A DNA stretch of 26,220 bases, taken from assembly GCA_001689485.1 (NCBI GenBank), contig LUJQ01000051.1:52951-79170 (forward strand), in the 5' to 3' direction. This document shows, piece after piece, positions 22,465 through 26,220 of the stretch. The translations under genes were made by a program, and so were the position numbers. Positions within the stretch are counted from its first letter, which is position 1. Every line of letters starts with the position of its first letter. The notes under the pieces were generated by a model. It was not told the origin of the DNA. It did no database searches and worked only from the letters and a program-made list of their open reading frames with translations. This stretch comes from Bacteroidales bacterium M6. GTDB taxonomy: Bacteria > Bacteroidota > Bacteroidia > Bacteroidales > Muribaculaceae.

Positions 22465-23094
22465 CTAACGCGCGTTTATACGGTCACGCACCACACGCAC
22501 CTCCCTGGCATAACGAGGGAAAGCCTTACGTATTTCCGATGCCGCCTTTTCCGCATCATACTGTGTGCTGAAATCGCCCACGCGCAGACGCCAATACGGG
22601 GAGGCATATGACACATAAGTGGAATAAGCAGGGAACTGCTGGCCGATAGCCCGCTCACGCTGACGGGCCTCCACTTTGGCCGACCGCACATTGTTATCGG
22701 CATAAACCTGCACACGGAATCCGACCGTTTTGCCGGATTTGGTTCTCACCACGCGCTCGGTCTCTGCTTCATCATCAGCTTCGTCAGGATTGACTACCTC
22801 GGTATCGGCATGTTGTGCAGCTGTTGTGGGGAGTGCCCTTTGCATCAATGCGGCAGGCCCCTCTACTGTAACCCCCGATGCAGGAAGGCTCAAACGTTCC
22901 ACTATGGTAGTTCCGATGGCAGTTTTCGTGGCCGTGTCAGGTGCATTCTGCGAATCATCGCATTCTACAACATCAGAAGCCGCCGAAGCCGGAGCGTCAA
23001 AAGCCGTTTGCGCATATCCTGCCTGGATGGCAGTCACGAAAATGAAAAGGATTGTAAAACCCTTCGACACCGATTTCAAGAAAGGTTGGGGCAT
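22465..23094 (-). CDS. SPOR domain exported protein
   Basis: This 209-residue exported protein has a signal peptide (about 1-28, ending QAGYA-Q). A long low-complexity, acidic and Ala-rich linker (30-120) follows, then a C-terminal SPOR domain (about 125-203, VGFRVQVYADNNVRSA, YWRLRVGDFSTQYDAEKA, VRVVRDRI). SPOR domains bind denuded septal peptidoglycan, so a role in or near cell division is likely. There is no obvious lipobox, so it should be soluble in the periplasm. It lies 220 bp behind tpiA and 36 bp ahead of folE. Confidence 0.92.
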   Translation of the reverse strand: MPQPFLKSVSKGFTILFIFVTAIQAGYAQTAFDAPASAASDVVECDDSQNAPDTATKTAIGTTIVERLSLPASGVTVEGPAALMQRALPTTAAQHADTEVVNPDEADDEAETERVVRTKSGKTVGFRVQVYADNNVRSAKVEARQRERAIGQQFPAYSTYVSYASPYWRLRVGDFSTQYDAEKAASEIRKAFPRYAREVRVVRDRINAR

Positions 23095-23154
23095 GAGTTG
23101 GCGTTTGTTTGGTTAGTCTACATTCTTAAGAGGGTGCTTTATAAGAAGCCTGAG

Positions 23155-23195
23155 ATATACCCAACCGGGAAGGCTGTTAAGAGAGCCGGGTATAT
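23155..23195 (-). repeat. Inverted repeat in the tpiA-SPOR gap
   Basis: Perfect 8-bp arms ATATACCC (23155-23162) and GGGTATAT (23188-23195), with an inner GGC/GCC pair, lie about 60 bp before the SPOR ATG in a 220-bp gap. No T-tract follows, so it is more likely an operator or leader hairpin than a terminator. Confidence 0.4.
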
Positions 23196-23314
23196 AAATC
23201 ACAGATATAGTCTCATTTTCACAACCTCTATAAACAACAGCCGCAAACCCCTGAAAGGTTATACCCCCGTGGGATTCGCGGCCATATATTTTATGATTGG
23301 ATTGCTTACCTGAA

Positions 23315-24070
23315 TCAGAATGCGGTAACGATACCCATGAAGGAAGCTGCATCAAGGGCAGCACCGCCAATCAGGCCGCCGTCAACATCGGGCTTTGCAA
23401 AAAGCTCGGCGGCATTCGAAGGCTTGCAGCTGCCACCGTAAAGAATCGAGGTATTGTCGGCAACTTCCTTGCCGTATTTACCGGCGATTACGTTGCGGAT
23501 GTGGGCGTGCATCTCTTCTGCCTGCTCAGCTGTAGCGGTCTTGCCTGTACCGATAGCCCATACGGGTTCGTAAGCAAGGATGATTTTACCGAAATCCTCG
23601 GCTGAAAGGTCGAAGAGGGCTTCCTCGATCTGAGTGGTAACCACATCGAAGAATGTGCCGTCTTCACGCTGCTCAAGCACTTCGCCGATGCAGAAAATCG
23701 GGGTAAGGTTTTCGGCAAGCGCCAGATTTACTTTCTCTTTAAGGATTTCTGAAGTCTCGCCATAGTACTGACGACGCTCCGAGTGCCCGAGGATTACATA
23801 TGTAGCGCCGGTCGATGCCACCATGGGGGCGGAAACCTCACCGGTATAAGCGCCTTTGAGATGGTCGGCGCAGTTTTCGGCACCAAGGCCGAGCTTGTTC
23901 GAATCAATAGCGGCTGCAACCGATGCAAGGTGGGTGAAAGGTGTGCAGATTACTACGTCGCACTTGGGCGAAACGTTTTTAAGGGCTTCGTTTACTTCCT
24001 TTGCCAGTTCCACGCCTTCTGCGAGGGTGGTGTTCATCTTCCAGTTGCCTGCTACAATATTCTTTCTCAT
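23315..24070 (-). CDS. tpiA: Triosephosphate isomerase
   Basis: TpiA interconverts dihydroxyacetone phosphate and glyceraldehyde 3-phosphate. The 251 residues are of normal length with all catalytic parts: Asn9-Lys11 in GNWKMN, His96 in LGHSERR, Glu168 in AYEPVWAIGTG (the flexible lid follows at WAIGTGKTA), and the phosphate-binding GGSCKP and GLIGGAAL near the end. The start at 24070 gives MRKNIVAGNWKMN, the standard N-terminus. A candidate -7 box overlaps the stop codon of the upstream DoxX-like gene, so tpiA may have its own promoter and a 125-nt leader as well as read-through from upstream. Confidence 0.98.
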   Translation of the reverse strand: MRKNIVAGNWKMNTTLAEGVELAKEVNEALKNVSPKCDVVICTPFTHLASVAAAIDSNKLGLGAENCADHLKGAYTGEVSAPMVASTGATYVILGHSERRQYYGETSEILKEKVNLALAENLTPIFCIGEVLEQREDGTFFDVVTTQIEEALFDLSAEDFGKIILAYEPVWAIGTGKTATAEQAEEMHAHIRNVIAGKYGKEVADNTSILYGGSCKPSNAAELFAKPDVDGGLIGGAALDAASFMGIVTAF

Positions 24071-24201
24071 TTTTATTTTATGATTAAATTTCTTTCAATC
24101 TACGATTCTTAATTGAAAACATGGAACTATCAGGGTCATGCCCGACGAACCATGAAGCCATATAAGAAAAAGCCTTGATGACTTCAAAGTCAAACCTCAT
24201 G

Positions 24202-24209
24202 CAAAATTA
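24202..24209 (-). promoter_or_regulatory. Candidate -7 box for tpiA
   Basis: TAATTTTG on the minus strand matches TAnnTTTG and overlaps the TAA stop of the DoxX-like gene. It lies about 130 bp before the tpiA ATG. No TTG is found at the -33 distance. The leader after it has a weak hairpin (CTTTGA/TCAAGG) followed by CTTTTTC, near 24172-24190, which could act as a partial terminator. Confidence 0.4.
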
Positions 24210-25466
24210 CGAATTTTTCATGGCTTTTTTCCGATATGCACTCTTTATTTTCATCCTGACAGCAAGAATTAACCCTTGGAACAGGTACAAGGCAAGCAAT
24301 GCCCCGCCGAATATGATGTTCGTGGCCGTAAACCAACGGTTTCCGTAACCTTTCAGCTCATCCATAAATTCTTCCTCGCTTTCAGGCGATTCGATGACAT
24401 CGGGCGAAATCGAGCTGAGAGTTGTTTTCGATGTTATCACCCCGTCTTCAAGCACGACAAGCGATATAGTGCCTCTTGAAAGTTCCTTAAGCAGCGTATC
24501 ATCAGCGGTATAACACGGATATTCAGCCATCGACATGTCGCGCCATATGGCAACCCCGCGGCTGTCAGTACCGAGAAGGGCAATCATCGGGATACCTATA
24601 CTGTCGGCATATTCATATATTTCATTTATGGTATATGTGAATGTGACCCCGGCACGCTTCGGTTCTGACAACACCAGCAGAAGCTGCACACCTTCAGGTT
24701 CGATTACATCGGCTGTCACCTCATCCTCCCCGTCGAAAACAGCCAGTTCCGCACCGTTGCCACCCTCAGTCCCGCCAACAGGTATTCGGTCGACAAACTC
24801 CCAGGTGGAATCAGGCAGCTGGTCGATTGTGAATTCCTGACGCTGCCCGTCTTTCTCATACACAAAGACAAAGCCGGCATCGTCATCGCCGGAAGCCACA
24901 AGCGACGTCCCTACCGGGAACGAGCGGAAATCAATCATAGGCTGGGCGTTGTACCCATAAAGCCCGATTATAATTATATACAACGAAATCCACGCCCCTA
25001 CCATCCATTGTATCGCAGGATTGAACAATGCTTCCCTGATTTCACTGTTCCATTTCAGGAGCAACAAAAGCCCGGTGGTTATGGCAATATTCTTAAGGAA
25101 AGTAGCCCCGTTGGAAATCTTCCAAAAATCACCGAAACAACCGCAATCGCTCACAGGGTCGGCAATCCATATGTAGGCCGTCAGCGGCAGCATCACAACC
25201 ATGGTCAGAAACAAGCCCCATGGAGCCACCCGTTTATAACAACCCATTGCCAGCAACAGGCCGAGCACGAACTCATACCCGGCAACACCCATGGCCAGCA
25301 TAAACACTATCGTGCGTGGTTGCGACATATCCCATATCGCAAGATATTCCTCTATCTTAAACACAAAGCCCCACAGGTCAAGGCTTTTGACCAGGCCCGA
25401 CATTACGAACACCCCGCCGATAAGCAGGCGGAGCACCCATACCGTTACATGTTTCCAGACCGGCAT
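24207..25466 (-). CDS. DoxX/MauE-like membrane protein with thioredoxin-like C-terminus
   Basis: This 419-residue inner-membrane protein has a DoxX/MauE-type part with helices at about 8-25, 52-72, 82-100, 122-138 and 152-171, and the motif SDCGCFGD (106-113) after helix 3, a cysteine pair typical of this group. A soluble domain follows (about 180-375). Its core, LLLVLSEPKRAG then YEYADSIGIPMIALLGT and LVVLEDGVI, resembles a thioredoxin/TlpA fold but lacks a CxxC in the usual place. A last helix (380-402) and a basic tail end the protein. It starts 4 bp after the DUF1599 stop, so the two are cotranscribed. A redox role in the envelope is likely by family; partner and substrate are unknown. 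Confidence 0.85.
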   Translation of the reverse strand: MPVWKHVTVWVLRLLIGGVFVMSGLVKSLDLWGFVFKIEEYLAIWDMSQPRTIVFMLAMGVAGYEFVLGLLLAMGCYKRVAPWGLFLTMVVMLPLTAYIWIADPVSDCGCFGDFWKISNGATFLKNIAITTGLLLLLKWNSEIREALFNPAIQWMVGAWISLYIIIIGLYGYNAQPMIDFRSFPVGTSLVASGDDDAGFVFVYEKDGQRQEFTIDQLPDSTWEFVDRIPVGGTEGGNGAELAVFDGEDEVTADVIEPEGVQLLLVLSEPKRAGVTFTYTINEIYEYADSIGIPMIALLGTDSRGVAIWRDMSMAEYPCYTADDTLLKELSRGTISLVVLEDGVITSKTTLSSISPDVIESPESEEEFMDELKGYGNRWFTATNIIFGGALLALYLFQGLILAVRMKIKSAYRKKAMKNS

Positions 25467-25470
25467 ATCG

Positions 25471-26019
25471 TCAATGTGTCAGTTTGATTATCCCGAACAA
25501 GGCATAATTCACCATATCCTGATAATTTGCGTCAACCCCTTCCGACACAAGGGCTTCCCCGTCATGATCCTCGATTTCCTTTGTCCGCATAATCTTCATC
25601 AATATCAGGTCGGTGTAGGAGCTTACACGCATTTTGCGCCAAGCTTCATCATAATCATGATTTTTGCGCAGCATCAGGCTGCGGGTTTCACCCATATAGT
25701 TGTCATAAAGCCCCAAAGCCTCGTCAACACCTATATCCTTACCCGATGCAAAACCCTTCTCGAGCTGGATCAATGCTATTATACCATAGTTTACAATGGC
25801 GATAAAACCATCCAGAATCCCCTCATCGTCAACCTGGGCATTCCCTTTGGTTTCAAGCGAGCGGATACGGTCGGCTTTGATCAGAATCTGGTCGGTGAGC
25901 GACGACGGGCGCATCAGGCGCCATGCAGCGCCATAATCACGCAATTTAGCCTCATAAACCGAGCGGCAACGGGCAATCGCCTCGTCAAATTCCGCTATTG
26001 TGTCATGTTGTTTTGTCAT
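25471..26019 (-). CDS. DUF1599 protein with internal duplication
   Basis: This is a 182-residue, all-helical cytoplasmic protein built of two copies of the same roughly 80-residue unit. CRSVYEAKLRDYGAAWRLMR, then SSLTDQILIKADRIRSLE and NYGIIALIQLE in the first half match SLMLRKNHDYDEAWRKMR, SSYTDLILMKIMRTKEIE and NYALFGIIKLT in the second. Conserved Tyr, Asp, Trp, Arg and Lys positions recur in both. The family (DUF1599) has been placed among nucleotide-modification-associated domains; I recall this from the literature and have not checked it. It is the first gene of the DoxX, tpiA, SPOR, folE string and lies just beyond the tRNA-His terminator. Confidence 0.88.
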   Translation of the reverse strand: MTKQHDTIAEFDEAIARCRSVYEAKLRDYGAAWRLMRPSSLTDQILIKADRIRSLETKGNAQVDDEGILDGFIAIVNYGIIALIQLEKGFASGKDIGVDEALGLYDNYMGETRSLMLRKNHDYDEAWRKMRVSSYTDLILMKIMRTKEIEDHDGEALVSEGVDANYQDMVNYALFGIIKLTH

Positions 26020-26125
26020 TATAGCCTGAATATCTGTCTTTTATGTCGCAACCTCCGCAAACCGACGTCCCATGTTCAAAAGGGAATCCCGATTACGGCC
26101 GGCACGACATAGTTTTAGCGTATTG

Positions 26126-26134
26126 CAAAATATA
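26126..26134 (-). promoter_or_regulatory. Possible promoter of the DUF1599 operon
   Basis: TATATTTTG on the minus strand is one base longer than the TAnnTTTG consensus. A TTGG upstream, in the T-tail of the tRNA terminator, stands at about the -33 distance (16 to 18 bp depending on alignment). It lies about 107 bp before the ATG at 26019. The match is imperfect. Confidence 0.3.
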
Positions 26135-26152
26135 AATCACGTCTAAAAACCA

Positions 26153-26189
26153 AAAGCGTGGAACAAACCAAAAGTCTGCTCCACGCTTT
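26153..26189 (-). terminator. Terminator after tRNA-His
   Basis: A perfect 10-bp stem AAAGCGTGGA/TCCACGCTTT (26180-26189 with 26153-26162) has a 17-nt loop and is followed on the minus strand by TTGGTTTTTAG. It begins five bases after the predicted tRNA 3' end. Confidence 0.8.
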
Positions 26190-26193
26190 GTAG

Positions 26194-26220
26194 GGTGAAA
26201 TGTGGGTTTCGAACCCACGA
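26194..26220 (-). tRNA. 3' end of a tRNA, probably tRNA-His (cut by window edge)
   Basis: The minus strand shows a standard T arm, GTGGG-TTCGAAA-CCCAC, followed by the acceptor strand ATTTCAC and the base C. A C at the discriminator position is the mark of tRNA-His, where it pairs with the extra 5' G. No CCA is encoded; the next bases are CT. The anticodon lies outside the window, so the amino acid is inferred from the discriminator and the acceptor sequence. Confidence 0.75.

Noticed and set aside
25291..26112. 273-codon plus-strand frame
   Set aside because: It covers the DoxX-like and DUF1599 genes in antisense and has no recognisable domain.
1..26220. CRISPR array, integrase, toxin-antitoxin or restriction system
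   Set aside because: No regular spaced repeats and no matching protein motifs were found on either strand.

Overview
The window looks like ordinary core chromosome of a Bacteroidales bacterium. A Muribaculaceae-like genus is my inference; the order is better supported. Evidence for this is: candidate promoters of the Bacteroidetes sigma type (TTG, about 19 bp, TAnnTTTG), an acid-rich lipoprotein start (SCGDDDDD), a periplasmic DPP-IV peptidase, and two gene strings typical of the order (ftsK, lolA-like, trxB on +; two-repeat DUF1599, DoxX-like, tpiA, SPOR, folE on -). No insertion sequence, phage gene, integrase, CRISPR array or change of base composition was seen.

Layout. 1-13,010 is all on the minus strand. 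Read in the direction of transcription it holds a small surface-type lipoprotein, then dedA, rpe and a 987-residue receiver/ATP-grasp protein, then a long coiled-coil protein, a dipeptidyl peptidase IV and a six-helix membrane protein, then miaA and a secreted protein of unknown role. 13,005-13,608 has no gene but holds a roughly 190-nt foldable element with its own promoter, which I read as a candidate 6S-like RNA. It is followed by a uracil-DNA-glycosylase-like gene (-) and aqpZ (+), which are divergent. efp (-) converges on aqpZ over a perfect 23-bp terminator hairpin. 16,117-21,695 is a plus-strand block: ftsK, lolA-like, trxB, a 328-bp spacer with three hairpins, and yqgE/algH. 21,811-26,019 is a minus block (DUF1599, DoxX/thioredoxin-like, tpiA, SPOR, folE). 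The right edge cuts a tRNA-His that reads leftward and ends in its own terminator.

Functions. Most genes are housekeeping: tRNA modification (MiaA), pentose phosphate and glycolysis (Rpe, TpiA), translation (EF-P), chromosome segregation (FtsK), lipoprotein trafficking (LolA-like), redox balance (TrxB), pterin synthesis (FolE), peptidoglycan binding (SPOR) and peptide degradation (DPP-IV).

The least explained parts are: (1) the receiver/receiver/ATP-grasp protein, which carries a PEP-synthase-type nucleotide-binding module but lacks the usual phosphohistidine and PEP-binding domains; (2) the structured RNA at 13.3-13.5 kb; (3) the coiled-coil and CxxC membrane proteins flanking DPP-IV; (4) the aquaporin with a changed selectivity filter; (5) the DUF1599/DoxX pair ahead of tpiA. 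All function calls come from reading motifs; no database search was run.
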